Positions 1 through 7,461 of a stretch of DNA of 12,356 nt are shown here, piece by piece. Each line of letters opens with the position of its first letter. Position 1 is the stretch's first letter. Origin of the DNA: CAUUCX01 sp041844835 (GTDB taxonomy: Bacteria > Bacillota > Clostridia > Peptostreptococcales > Anaerovoracaceae). The stretch spans positions 1-12,356 of the forward strand of contig JBGZBU010000025.1 in NCBI GenBank assembly GCA_041844835.1, written 5' to 3'. The position numbers were made by a program, and so were the translations under genes. Under the pieces are notes generated by a model. That model did no database searches, was not told where the DNA came from, and worked only from the letters and a program-made list of their open reading frames with translations.

Positions 1-6
1 ACTATG

Positions 7-107
7 GGTGTTGAGTATTGCGGCGTTGCCGATATGAAGCAACTATTTGATCATGCCTGAGTCTGTTGTCATGATATAATAGTTGCATTCATTATATGCT
101 CAACACT
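7..107. other. Predicted three-way-junction fold inside the repeat
   Basis: The first unit can fold into three helices. The outer stem pairs 7-18 with 96-107; its core is GTGTTGAG at 8-15 with CTCAACAC at 99-106. A small side hairpin has stem 21-24/28-31 (CGGC, GTT loop, GCCG). A long hairpin pairs 34-55 with 70-92, with a 2x2 mismatch at 48-49/76-77, one bulged base at 87 and a 14-base loop at 56-69. The inverted arm at 70-106 can instead pair with the downstream copy, through the perfect 9-bp arms GCTCAACAC (98-106) and GTGTTGAGC (112-120) around a 5-base loop. The two folds exclude each other. Pairing was done by eye, with no energy calculation. Confidence 0.5.
72..80 (+). promoter_or_regulatory. 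Candidate extended -10 promoter before murC
   Basis: TGATATAAT at 72-80 is a perfect extended -10 (TG, one base, TATAAT) pointing toward murC. No good -35 lies 16-18 bp upstream (around 51-57), so it would rely on the extended -10. It sits in the inverted arm of the repeat, exactly where that arm departs from perfect complementarity to its partner. A start near 87 would put the hairpin at 98-120 in the murC leader. Confidence 0.35.
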
Positions 108-225
108 ATAGGTGTTGAGCAGTGCGGCGTTGCCGATATGAAGCAACCATTTGATCATGAACAAAGCTGCAAAGATGCACACGTTTGTGCTGGTTTTAAA
201 CGATACTCTAAAGAGCGCATATGGC

Positions 226-230
226 GGAGG
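226..230 (+). promoter_or_regulatory. murC ribosome-binding site
   Basis: GGAGG lies seven bases before the ATG at 238 and decides the murC start. It sits inside a longer GGCGGAGG. Confidence 0.8.
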
Positions 231-237
231 ATGACGG

Positions 238-1623
238 ATGTTAAACTTGGCGGATTATAAAAATATTCATTGCATAGGTATAGGCGGGGTGGGGTTGTCT
301 GCCATTGCGCATATTTTGCTTGCAAACGGTCACAATGTAACGGGGTCGGATATGAAAGAAAGCGAGCTTACGGATAGTCTCATAAGAGAGGGTGCGCAGG
401 TTTTTTTAGGGCACAGGGCAAAAAATGTGGAGGGCGCGGATCTGGTGGTTTATTCGGCGGCAGTCAGCATGGATAATCCCGAAATGGCGATGGCTGCGGA
501 GTTGGATATTCCCATGGTGCCGCGTTCGGAAATTCTTGGGAGACTGATGGATCGCTACAAAGAAGGGATTGCAATATCGGGAACCCATGGAAAAACAACA
601 ACGACATCCATGATTGCAATGATTCTTGCAAACGCGGGGAAGGACCCGACCATATTGGTGGGCGGCAATTTAAGAGAGATAGGCGGAAACGTCAGGATCG
701 GACACGGAGATTATTTCGTGACGGAAGCCTGTGAATACATGGACAGTTTTTTAAATCTGAGACCGAGGACAGAAATTATTTTAAATATCGAATCCGATCA
801 TTTGGACTATTTTAAGGATATCGATCATATCGTAAACTCTTTTAAAACATTTGCGCAAATGGTTCCGCAAGGCGGCAGAATCATAGCATTTGACGGCAAT
901 CCTTTTGTAAAGGCGGCTACTGACGGAGCCGAAAATGTGATCACTTTCGGTTTCAGCGAAGGTTCGGTTTACAGCGCTTCGGAAATCGCTTTCAGCAGCG
1001 AGGGGATGCCGGGTTTTAATGTTTGCAGAAAAGGGGAGAAGTTGTGTCGCATACAGCTGAGCATCCCCGGTGAGCATAATATAATCAATTCATTGGCGGC
1101 TTTCGCATGTTGTTATGAGGAGGGTGTGGATAAAGACGTAATTGTGCGGACTTTATCGGAATATAGAGGTACACAGCGCAGATTCGATGAGATAGGAATT
1201 ACAAAAAACAGTGTGAGAATTGTGGACGATTATGCTCATCACCCCACGGAGATTAAAGCCACATTGTCCGCTGCCGTAAACATTCCTCACGAGAAATTAT
1301 GGTGCATTTTTCAGCCTCATACATACACTCGTACGCTCGCGCTGTTCGATCAGTTTGCAGACGCATTTGAAAAGGCGGACGTTGTGATACTTGCCGATAT
1401 ATATGCCGCCAGGGAACCTGATGTTTACAACATATCTTCCGGCATGGTTGCAGATGAAATAAGGAAAAAATATCCTCTAAAAAGCGTATATTATTTTGCT
1501 ACATTCGACGAAATCGCGGCATTTGTTATAGAAAATGCGTCTTCCGGCGACTTGGTGATGACGATGGGCGCCGGCGATATATATAAAGTCGGCGAATTGG
1601 TGCTGGATAAAGATTGGGAATAG
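238..1623 (+). CDS. murC: UDP-N-acetylmuramate--L-alanine ligase
   Basis: This cytoplasmic Mur ligase adds L-alanine to UDP-N-acetylmuramate using ATP, the first amino-acid step of the peptidoglycan stem peptide. All family landmarks are visible in the 461 residues: the N-terminal nucleotide-sugar fold with GIGGVGLSAIA (14-24), the ATP loop GTHGKTTTT (115-123), TEACEY (162-167) with its metal-binding Glu, NIESDHLDYF (183-192), GEHNIINSLAA (278-288), DDYAHHPTEI (330-339), FQPHTYTRT (358-366) and GAGDIYK (444-450). The length is normal and no key motif is missing. The start at 238 has GGAGG seven bases upstream and places the glycine-rich loop at the usual distance from the N terminus. It heads the run of genes and is followed by a 76-bp gap. 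Clostridia often have murC just upstream of purR, spoVG and glmU; here purR and spoVG are absent. Confidence 0.97.
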   Translation: MLNLADYKNIHCIGIGGVGLSAIAHILLANGHNVTGSDMKESELTDSLIREGAQVFLGHRAKNVEGADLVVYSAAVSMDNPEMAMAAELDIPMVPRSEILGRLMDRYKEGIAISGTHGKTTTTSMIAMILANAGKDPTILVGGNLREIGGNVRIGHGDYFVTEACEYMDSFLNLRPRTEIILNIESDHLDYFKDIDHIVNSFKTFAQMVPQGGRIIAFDGNPFVKAATDGAENVITFGFSEGSVYSASEIAFSSEGMPGFNVCRKGEKLCRIQLSIPGEHNIINSLAAFACCYEEGVDKDVIVRTLSEYRGTQRRFDEIGITKNSVRIVDDYAHHPTEIKATLSAAVNIPHEKLWCIFQPHTYTRTLALFDQFADAFEKADVVILADIYAAREPDVYNISSGMVADEIRKKYPLKSVYYFATFDEIAAFVIENASSGDLVMTMGAGDIYKVGELVLDKDWE

Positions 1624-1643
1624 CTGACGGTTTTTATGAATGG

Positions 1644-1677
1644 AAACCATGGTTTGTGAATAAAGATCATTAATGAT
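1644..1677. promoter_or_regulatory. Two 12-bp perfect palindromes between murC and glmU
   Basis: AAACCATGGTTT (1644-1655) and ATCATTAATGAT (1666-1677) are each exactly self-complementary. Their centres are 22 bp apart, about two helical turns. They fill most of the 76-bp gap after murC. They could be operator half-sites or simple chance in AT-rich DNA; neither has a loop or a following T-run, so this is not an intrinsic terminator. Confidence 0.35.
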
Positions 1678-1699
1678 GTAAAGAGGGCGGTGTACGGAT

Positions 1700-2392
1700 A
1701 TGAGAATTGATGAATATGAGTTGAAGAGAGAAAAACAGCGTCGGATTAATTTGCGTCTTCTTGAATCCGGAGTGGATTTTGTGGATATCGAGCAGGCATA
1801 TATTGATGAGAACGTTGAAATAGGTGCCGGGACGATAATATATCCATGTGTCGTAATTAAAGGCGAAACCCGCATCGGACAAAATTGTCATATAGGACAA
1901 AACAGCAGAATAGAGGACTCAAACATCGGTGATGAGGCGGTTATTGAATCATCGGTCATATTGAAAAGTCACGTAGGGGATCAGACGACGATAGGTCCTT
2001 TTGCGTATCTCCGGCCGGATTCAAAGGTCGGTGCAAAATGTAAGATCGGTGATTTTGTGGAAATTAAAAATTCTTCGTTGGGAGACGGGACGAAAGCGTC
2101 TCACCTCACCTATGTGGGAGATTCTGACATAGGCGCAGGCGTAAATCTCGGATGTGGTGTGGTGTTTGTCAATTATGACGGTTCAAAAAAATACCGTTCG
2201 ATTGTAGGCGATAACGCATTCATAGGCTGCAACGTCAATCTTGTTTCGCCGGTGAGGATCGGAAATGAAGCTTATATTGCAGCCGGAAGCACCGTGGTTG
2301 AGGATGTCCCCGCAGGGGCATTGCATGTCGCAAGATCAAAGGGCAAAACTCTTGAAGGTTGGGTGGCACGAAGAGGAATATTGAAGAAATAA
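1700..2392 (+). CDS. glmU: GlmU acetyltransferase domain only (glucosamine-1-phosphate N-acetyltransferase)
   Basis: This 230-residue protein matches only the C-terminal left-handed beta-helix half of GlmU, which moves acetyl from acetyl-CoA to glucosamine-1-phosphate. Normal GlmU is about 450-460 residues with an N-terminal uridylyltransferase. Here a helical stretch (5-25) leads into hexapeptide repeats from about 34 (IDENVEIGAGT onward). Active-site residues known from E. coli GlmU are present: Arg105, Lys123, His135 (catalytic base, in ASHLTYVGD), Tyr138, Asn149, Asn158-Tyr159 and Lys164. E. coli Ser405 is Cys177 here, which I believe is common in Firmicute enzymes. Nothing resembling the G-x-G-T-R-M uridylyltransferase loop precedes it, and only 76 bp separate it from an intact murC. 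The ATG at 1700 follows AGAGGGCGG (1682-1690). Product and fold are secure. Making UDP-GlcNAc would need a separate uridylyltransferase elsewhere in the genome, which is inference. Confidence 0.9.
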   Translation: MRIDEYELKREKQRRINLRLLESGVDFVDIEQAYIDENVEIGAGTIIYPCVVIKGETRIGQNCHIGQNSRIEDSNIGDEAVIESSVILKSHVGDQTTIGPFAYLRPDSKVGAKCKIGDFVEIKNSSLGDGTKASHLTYVGDSDIGAGVNLGCGVVFVNYDGSKKYRSIVGDNAFIGCNVNLVSPVRIGNEAYIAAGSTVVEDVPAGALHVARSKGKTLEGWVARRGILKK

Positions 2393-2397
2393 ACCGC

Positions 2398-2425
2398 ATG
2401 TAAGGTTAAATATGTAAGATTAAAG
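2398..2425. repeat. 14-bp imperfect tandem repeat before prs
   Basis: ATGTAAGGTTAAAT (2398-2411) is followed directly by ATGTAAGATTAAAG (2412-2425), matching at 12 of 14 positions. The pair fills the 44-bp gap between glmU and prs and runs into the prs ribosome-binding site (AGGAG, 2424-2428). It may be replication slippage; a regulatory role is only a possibility. Confidence 0.5.
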
Positions 2426-2436
2426 GAGAAAGTATC

Positions 2437-3384
2437 ATGAACAACAGTCCGGAAAACTACATGTTATTGTCGGCGAATTCAAATCCGACGCTCGCGCAGG
2501 AAATCTCGGATATTATGGGGCAGCCGCTGGCGGATGTAAATGTTGCGCGTTTCAGCGACGGGGAAATATCCGTGAATATCGGAGACAGTGTGCGAGGGAA
2601 AGATTGTTTTTTGATACAATCCACATGCCCGCCGGTTAACGACAATTTGATGGAGCTTTTAATTATGATCGACGCTTTAAAAAGAGCGTCCGCGGGCAGG
2701 ATCAACGCGGTTATCCCATATTTCGGATATGCGAGGCAGGACAGAAAAGCCAAGGCTCGTGATCCGATTACGGCGAAACTGGTATCCAATTTGATTGAAG
2801 TTGCGGGTGCGGATAAGGTTGTCAGCATGGATTTGCACGCGAATCAGATACAGGGATATTTTGATATACCTGTAGATCATTTGCTGGGCGCGCCCGTGCT
2901 CATAAAATATTTTAAGGAAAAAGGGCTGGACGATCTTGTGATCGTATCTCCGGATCACGGAAGCGTGGTGCGCGCGCGCAACATGGCAGAACCGCTGAAA
3001 GCGCCTATCGCGATTGTCGACAAGAGAAGACCGGAACCGAACAAATCCGAGATCATGAACATAATAGGGGATATCAAGGGGAAGAATTGCGTTCTTGTGG
3101 ATGATATAGTGGATACCGCGGGAACTATCGCAAACGCCGCGAATGCACTCGCGGAACTGGGTGCAAAATCCGTATATGCATGCGCAACGCATCCTCTTTT
3201 TTCCGGGCCCGCAATTAAGAGGATCGAAGAGTCGGCAATACTGGAAATGGTAGTTCTCAATACAATTCCGCTGCCTGACGAGAAGCGCATAGACAAGATC
3301 AAAACATTATCCGTAGCGCAAATATTTGCGGAAGCTATGGGCAGAATACACAAAAATGCGTCCGTAAGTGAAATGTTTAAATAG
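2437..3384 (+). CDS. prs: Ribose-phosphate pyrophosphokinase (PRPP synthase)
   Basis: PRPP synthase transfers pyrophosphate from ATP to ribose-5-phosphate, giving the PRPP used for purine, pyrimidine, NAD, histidine and tryptophan synthesis. The 315-residue length is standard for class I enzymes. Visible landmarks are FSDGE (39-43), PYFGYARQDRK (94-104), the PRPP-synthase signature from MDLHANQIQG (131-140) through FDIPVDHL (142-149), SPDHGSVVRAR (171-181), DKRRPE (195-200) with the catalytic-loop lysine at 196, and the ribose-5-phosphate loop VLVDDIVDTAGT (219-230). AGGAG at 2424-2428, eight bases before the ATG, supports the start. It follows glmU, as in Bacillus and Clostridia, and pth begins 12 bp after its stop. 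The ctc/rplY-type gene between them in B. subtilis is absent. Confidence 0.97.
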   Translation: MNNSPENYMLLSANSNPTLAQEISDIMGQPLADVNVARFSDGEISVNIGDSVRGKDCFLIQSTCPPVNDNLMELLIMIDALKRASAGRINAVIPYFGYARQDRKAKARDPITAKLVSNLIEVAGADKVVSMDLHANQIQGYFDIPVDHLLGAPVLIKYFKEKGLDDLVIVSPDHGSVVRARNMAEPLKAPIAIVDKRRPEPNKSEIMNIIGDIKGKNCVLVDDIVDTAGTIANAANALAELGAKSVYACATHPLFSGPAIKRIEESAILEMVVLNTIPLPDEKRIDKIKTLSVAQIFAEAMGRIHKNASVSEMFK

Positions 3385-3396
3385 GCGGTATTTTTA

Positions 3397-3990
3397 ATGT
3401 ACGTAATTGTGGGGCTTGGAAATCCGGGCAGAGATTATGAAAATACGCGGCACAATGTGGGATTTAAGACAATAGATCTTATTTCAGCCGAAGAACACAT
3501 AGAAGTTAAAAAGTTGAAGCATAAAGCCCTTATCGGTGAGGGGAATCTGGCGGGAGAACGGGTAATACTGGCGAAACCTCAAACATATATGAATCTGAGC
3601 GGGAATTCTGTGCGAGAAATCTTAAACTACTATAAGGTATCGACAGAAAATCTCATAGTTATTTATGATGATTTTGATACGATCATGGGAGGAATTCGCA
3701 TACGGAAGAAAGGCAGCGCGGGCTCACATAACGGGATGAAATCCGTCATATACGATTTGCGCACTGACGATTTTCCCCGCATCAGAATAGGAATAGGCAG
3801 CACTGGTGCACGTTCGTGGAGAAATTTTGTGCTTTCCGGCTTTTCCGAGGAGGAAATGCCGTTGATCGTCAAGGGCATTGAAGCCGCAGCTGCAGCGGTC
3901 AGGTGTATTATAGTTGACGGAGCCGACAAGGCGATGAATCAATTCAATTTGAGGAAAAAAACCGAAAAAAACGGCGATAAAGATGAATAA
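3397..3990 (+). CDS. pth: Peptidyl-tRNA hydrolase
   Basis: Pth cleaves the ester bond between peptide and tRNA on peptidyl-tRNAs that fall off the ribosome, recycling the tRNA. The 197 residues carry the whole bacterial Pth pattern: GLGNPG (6-11), YENTRHNVGF (14-23) with the catalytic His19, PQTYMNLSG (61-69) with the substrate-binding Asn66, YDDFD (90-94) with the catalytic aspartate, and GSAGSHNGMKS (106-116) with Asn112. The C terminus is lysine-rich (187-195). The start at 3397 is set by AGGCGG (3383-3388), which overlaps the prs stop codon; the SD core is GGCGG rather than GGAGG. Its last 8 bp overlap the start of mfd, so the two are probably translated together. It corresponds to B. subtilis spoVC. 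Confidence 0.97.
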   Translation: MYVIVGLGNPGRDYENTRHNVGFKTIDLISAEEHIEVKKLKHKALIGEGNLAGERVILAKPQTYMNLSGNSVREILNYYKVSTENLIVIYDDFDTIMGGIRIRKKGSAGSHNGMKSVIYDLRTDDFPRIRIGIGSTGARSWRNFVLSGFSEEEMPLIVKGIEAAAAAVRCIIVDGADKAMNQFNLRKKTEKNGDKDE

Positions 3991-6900
3991 GCGTACACTG
4001 ATACAAGGAGCGTATGGCAGCGGGATAGCACCGATAATCAAAAAACGCTCCGAACATAAAGCTCCGATATTAATAATCGTTCCCACATATATCCGTGGTA
4101 AGAACCTCGCTGCGGATATATCTTTTTTTATGAGCAATAAAAAAGTGCACCTATTGGAGGAAGAAGATCCCCTTTTCATGGGATTTCAGGCTCGCAGCAA
4201 TGAAAAACAAAATTTGTTTATTGCAGCATTGCGTTCTCTTGCTGCTCCCGAATCGGCGGCGGATGCGGTGATAATCGTTCCGTTAAGCGCTGCGATGAAG
4301 AGACTGCCTCCTGCTGAAATTTTTATATCATCCATACTTAAAGTCTCCGTCGGTGAATATTTTAGTCCGCATGAACTGATACGAAAACTGACGGATTTGC
4401 ATTATGAGAGAACTGCAAATGTGGAAGCTCCGGGTCAGTTTGCCCTTAGGGGGGGAATTTTAGATGTTTTTGTTCCGGGAGATGAAGATCCGATTCGTAT
4501 TGAATTTTTCGGTGATGAAATCGAAACGATAAGGCGTTATGATCCATTTACGCAGCGCTCCGTAAGAGAAGTTTCCACCGCTTGCTTATGCTCGCTCTCC
4601 CTGCTGCTCGGCGACGAGCATGATATGAATAAAAAAGGGGAGCGTCTGCTCGGTGCATATGAGTCTCATATTAATATGCTCACCGATGAAATCGCGTCGG
4701 AAGATGAGATTGTTAAAACGGAGGATGAGAGCCGGATTGCGCGTTTGCAGCAAAGGATGGGACTGCTGAATGACGCGCTTTTCAACGCGGTGAACCCCGG
4801 AATTTTAGATGAATATATTTGCCATTTCTATAAACATACCGAATTCATATGGGACTATGTGAACCCGTCGGGAGCCGTATTTGTTTACGATCCGGAACGC
4901 ATAAAGGAGATGCTCGCTGCAAAAGAACAAGAGGATGAGAAAAGTTTTGAATCCCTGCTGCATCGTGGATATGTCCAGCCCGGTGATTTTAAAGCATATT
5001 CAAATTCACATGATTTTGAAAAACTTTTCAGATCCGTAAGCGACAGAAATCGCCCGGATATTACCACTTTTCAAATATTTGATCGAAGCGTCGATTTGAT
5101 TTTCAGCGATGAAAAAGAAGAGATCAAAACAGCTCAAACTCCCGAATACCACGGCGATTTCGAGTTTTTTAAAAAAGATCTGAAAAGACTTGTTAAGGAG
5201 AACTACGAGGTGCACATTGTGTGCAGCGTTCATGAAAAATGTGAGGGCGTAAGAGAGCTCATATCCGAGGCGGGGCTTGATTCTCGCGTTCATATAGAAA
5301 TCGGAATTTTGAGTGAGGGATTTGAAATCCCTCGTGAAAAAATAATTTATATCTGGGAAGATGATATTTTTATAAAAAAGCATCGCAGAAAACGGAGCAG
5401 GCGCGAGGCGAGCGGACAAGTCATAAAAAGCGTTGCGGATATCAGTGCGGGAGATTATGTAATACATGAAGATCATGGTATAGGGATTTATTCCGGCATA
5501 GAAGAACTCACTGTTGAAGGTATTACGCGAGAGTACATTAAGGTACAGTATGCCGGCGCGGATCTTTTGTATGTGCCTGTAAATCAAATGGATATCGTAC
5601 AAAAATATATAGGTTCGGCAAGCGCACCTAAGATCAACAAACTTTCGGGAACGGAATGGAAAACCACCAAGGAAAAGACAAAAGCGGCGATTGCGGAGAT
5701 GGCAAATGAGTTGCTTACGGTATCCGCAAGAAGAGAAGAGTACGGCGGATATGCATTCTCAAAAGACACGATATGGCAGAAAGAATTTGAAGATACTTTC
5801 CCATATGAGGAAACGGAAGATCAATTGCGTTCCATTGAAGAAATTAAATCGGATATGGAGCGAAGCAAACCTATGGACAGGCTCCTTTGCGGAGACGTGG
5901 GGTATGGAAAGACCGAAGTGGCGGCGAGAGCGATATTTAAGTGTCTGGTCGACGGGAAGCAGGCGGGGATTCTTGTCCCGACCACAATACTTGCAAGTCA
6001 GCATTATTCGACGCTTAAAGAAAGATTTGAAAATTTCCCGTTCCGGGTCGAAATGCTGTCAAGATTCAAAACCGCAAAGGAACAGCGCGATATATTAAAA
6101 AAACTGGAAAGCGGGGAGATTGATCTCATTATCGGAACGCACAGGATTCTGTCCGGTGATGTGAAATTCAAGGACTTGGGATTGCTTGTCGTAGATGAAG
6201 AGCAGCGATTCGGCGTAGGTGATAAGGAAAAGATTAAAAAAATAAAAAGCAACATAGATGTGCTCACATTGTCGGCCACGCCCATTCCGCGCACATTGCA
6301 CATGTCGCTGGTAGGTATAAGGGATATGAGCGTTATAGAAGAACCTCCCGAAGATCGTATGCCCGTGCAAACATATGTGTTTGAAGAAGATGATTTGATC
6401 ATTCGCAATGCGATAGAAAGAGAATTGTCCCGAGGGGGACAAACGTACATTGTTTATAATCGTGTAAAGGGGATCAGGCAGATGGCGGAGCGAATTGAGA
6501 AATTGGTGCCGGGGGCACGAATTGCCCTGGGACACGGCCAAATGCGGGAAACGGATCTCGAGCAGGTAATGCTTGATTTTGTCGAGGGGCAGGTTGATGT
6601 ACTCATATCTACCGCGATAATAGAATCCGGCATAGATATTCCGAACGCGAATACCATCATTATAATGAATGCCGATAAATTCGGATTATCGCAATTGTAT
6701 CAGCTGCGCGGCAGGGTGGGGCGTTCGGTGCGGACAGCCTACGCCTACTTATTCTATAAAAGTGAAAGCGGACTTAATGAAGTTTCAGAAAAAAGGCTGC
6801 GTGCCATAAGGGATTTTACTGAATTCGGTGCGGGTTTTAAAGTTGCCATGAAAGATCTGGAGATCAGAGGCGCCGGCAATGTACTTGGATCAGAACAATC

Positions 6901-7444
6901 GGGGCATATGGTGAATGTGGGCTATGAGCTTTACTGCAAGATGGTTGACAGTGCGATCAGAGCTCTCTCAGGCGAAATAGTCAGAGACGAGAGAACGGAT
7001 GTGCCTGTGGATATCAGTGTTAGCGCATATATTCCTAATGAATACATTAAGGACGAGATTTTAAAATTGCAAATATATAAGAAAATTGCGGAGATCAAAG
7101 ATGCGGGAGATGCCGAAGATCTGCGCGGAGAGCTTTGCGACAGATTCGGAGAAATTCCGGAATCGGTTGAAAATCTGATCAGCATAGCTTTTATCAGGAA
7201 AAAAGCGTCAGCTTTAAAGATATCGGCAATCAAGCAGGAGGGAAGTCATGTGCTCTTTAAATGCTCCGGCGGCAGGGTGGATCGGCGGATTTCAGCGGAA
7301 CTTGCAGCCGTTTATCGCCGCAGAGTGAGTTTGCACCCCGGTGTGAAACCGTTTTTTAAATTCAGATATGATGAGGAAGCAGGGGCATTGCCTGAAATCC
7401 TGAATTTTCTTAGAATTATGGAAAAAGGGAGTTCCGTATGGTAA
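3983..7444 (+). CDS. mfd: Transcription-repair coupling factor Mfd
   Basis: Mfd is a DNA translocase that pushes RNA polymerase stalled at lesions off the template and recruits UvrA for nucleotide-excision repair. The 1153 residues are a usual length. In order there is a UvrB-like N-terminal module (about 1-240, with LRGGILDVF at 155-163 and no working Walker A, as normal); a linker; the RNA-polymerase-interacting CarD-like domain (about 480-560, with SAGDYVIHEDHGIGIYSG from 488); helicase lobe 1 with Walker A GDVGYGKT (637-644), DEEQ (738-741) and SATPIPRT (764-771); lobe 2 with QLRGRVGR (907-914); the TRG translocation region (about 945-985, with DLEIRGAGNVLG from 958); and the C-terminal UvrA-masking domain. 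The ATG at 3983 overlaps pth and has only a weak GGCG-type upstream site, suggesting translational coupling. B. subtilis has yabK between pth and mfd; it is absent here. Confidence 0.97.
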   Translation: MNKRTLIQGAYGSGIAPIIKKRSEHKAPILIIVPTYIRGKNLAADISFFMSNKKVHLLEEEDPLFMGFQARSNEKQNLFIAALRSLAAPESAADAVIIVPLSAAMKRLPPAEIFISSILKVSVGEYFSPHELIRKLTDLHYERTANVEAPGQFALRGGILDVFVPGDEDPIRIEFFGDEIETIRRYDPFTQRSVREVSTACLCSLSLLLGDEHDMNKKGERLLGAYESHINMLTDEIASEDEIVKTEDESRIARLQQRMGLLNDALFNAVNPGILDEYICHFYKHTEFIWDYVNPSGAVFVYDPERIKEMLAAKEQEDEKSFESLLHRGYVQPGDFKAYSNSHDFEKLFRSVSDRNRPDITTFQIFDRSVDLIFSDEKEEIKTAQTPEYHGDFEFFKKDLKRLVKENYEVHIVCSVHEKCEGVRELISEAGLDSRVHIEIGILSEGFEIPREKIIYIWEDDIFIKKHRRKRSRREASGQVIKSVADISAGDYVIHEDHGIGIYSGIEELTVEGITREYIKVQYAGADLLYVPVNQMDIVQKYIGSASAPKINKLSGTEWKTTKEKTKAAIAEMANELLTVSARREEYGGYAFSKDTIWQKEFEDTFPYEETEDQLRSIEEIKSDMERSKPMDRLLCGDVGYGKTEVAARAIFKCLVDGKQAGILVPTTILASQHYSTLKERFENFPFRVEMLSRFKTAKEQRDILKKLESGEIDLIIGTHRILSGDVKFKDLGLLVVDEEQRFGVGDKEKIKKIKSNIDVLTLSATPIPRTLHMSLVGIRDMSVIEEPPEDRMPVQTYVFEEDDLIIRNAIERELSRGGQTYIVYNRVKGIRQMAERIEKLVPGARIALGHGQMRETDLEQVMLDFVEGQVDVLISTAIIESGIDIPNANTIIIMNADKFGLSQLYQLRGRVGRSVRTAYAYLFYKSESGLNEVSEKRLRAIRDFTEFGAGFKVAMKDLEIRGAGNVLGSEQSGHMVNVGYELYCKMVDSAIRALSGEIVRDERTDVPVDISVSAYIPNEYIKDEILKLQIYKKIAEIKDAGDAEDLRGELCDRFGEIPESVENLISIAFIRKKASALKISAIKQEGSHVLFKCSGGRVDRRISAELAAVYRRRVSLHPGVKPFFKFRYDEEAGALPEILNFLRIMEKGSSVW

Positions 7445-7461
7445 ACTTTGGAGGATGAAAT

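Larger units (their letters stand above)
1..159. repeat. Two direct copies of a 55-bp repeat flanking an inverted arm
   Basis: Bases 1-55 and 105-159 match at 51 of 55 positions (differences at 6, 16, 18 and 44 of the unit), a direct repeat with a 104-bp period. Between them, 70-106 is an imperfect inverted copy of the same arm, so the order is arm, inverted arm, arm. The left copy may begin before the window. Copy 2 has no inverted partner after it: 160-237 does not resemble 56-106. The element could be a dispersed intergenic palindromic repeat, a small non-autonomous mobile element, or a structured leader RNA. I do not recognise it as a named family. Confidence 0.8.

Noticed and set aside
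1..159. CRISPR array
   Set aside because: Only two 55-bp direct copies with a 49-bp interval, and the interval is largely an inverted copy of the repeat rather than a unique spacer.
177..195. Intrinsic terminator upstream of murC
   Set aside because: GCACA/TGTGC with a CGTT loop (177-190) is only a 5-bp stem, and the following TGGTTTT is a poor T-run.
1624..1699. A frameshifted or broken GlmU N-terminal domain
   Set aside because: Only 76 bp lie between the murC stop and the glmU start, too short for a domain of about 230 residues, and upstream sequence is intact murC.
1477..1875. A 132-codon open frame on the - strand crossing the murC-glmU gap
   Set aside because: I considered it as a hidden gene at the odd junction. 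It overlaps both real genes and its translation resembles no protein I know.
2677..3192. A 171-codon open frame on the - strand inside prs
   Set aside because: It is antisense to the conserved PRPP synthase core, with no family resemblance; a shadow of codon bias.
5006..5602. A 198-codon open frame on the - strand inside mfd
   Set aside because: It lies wholly opposite a clearly conserved mfd region, including the RNA-polymerase-binding domain, and has no recognisable family or ribosome site.
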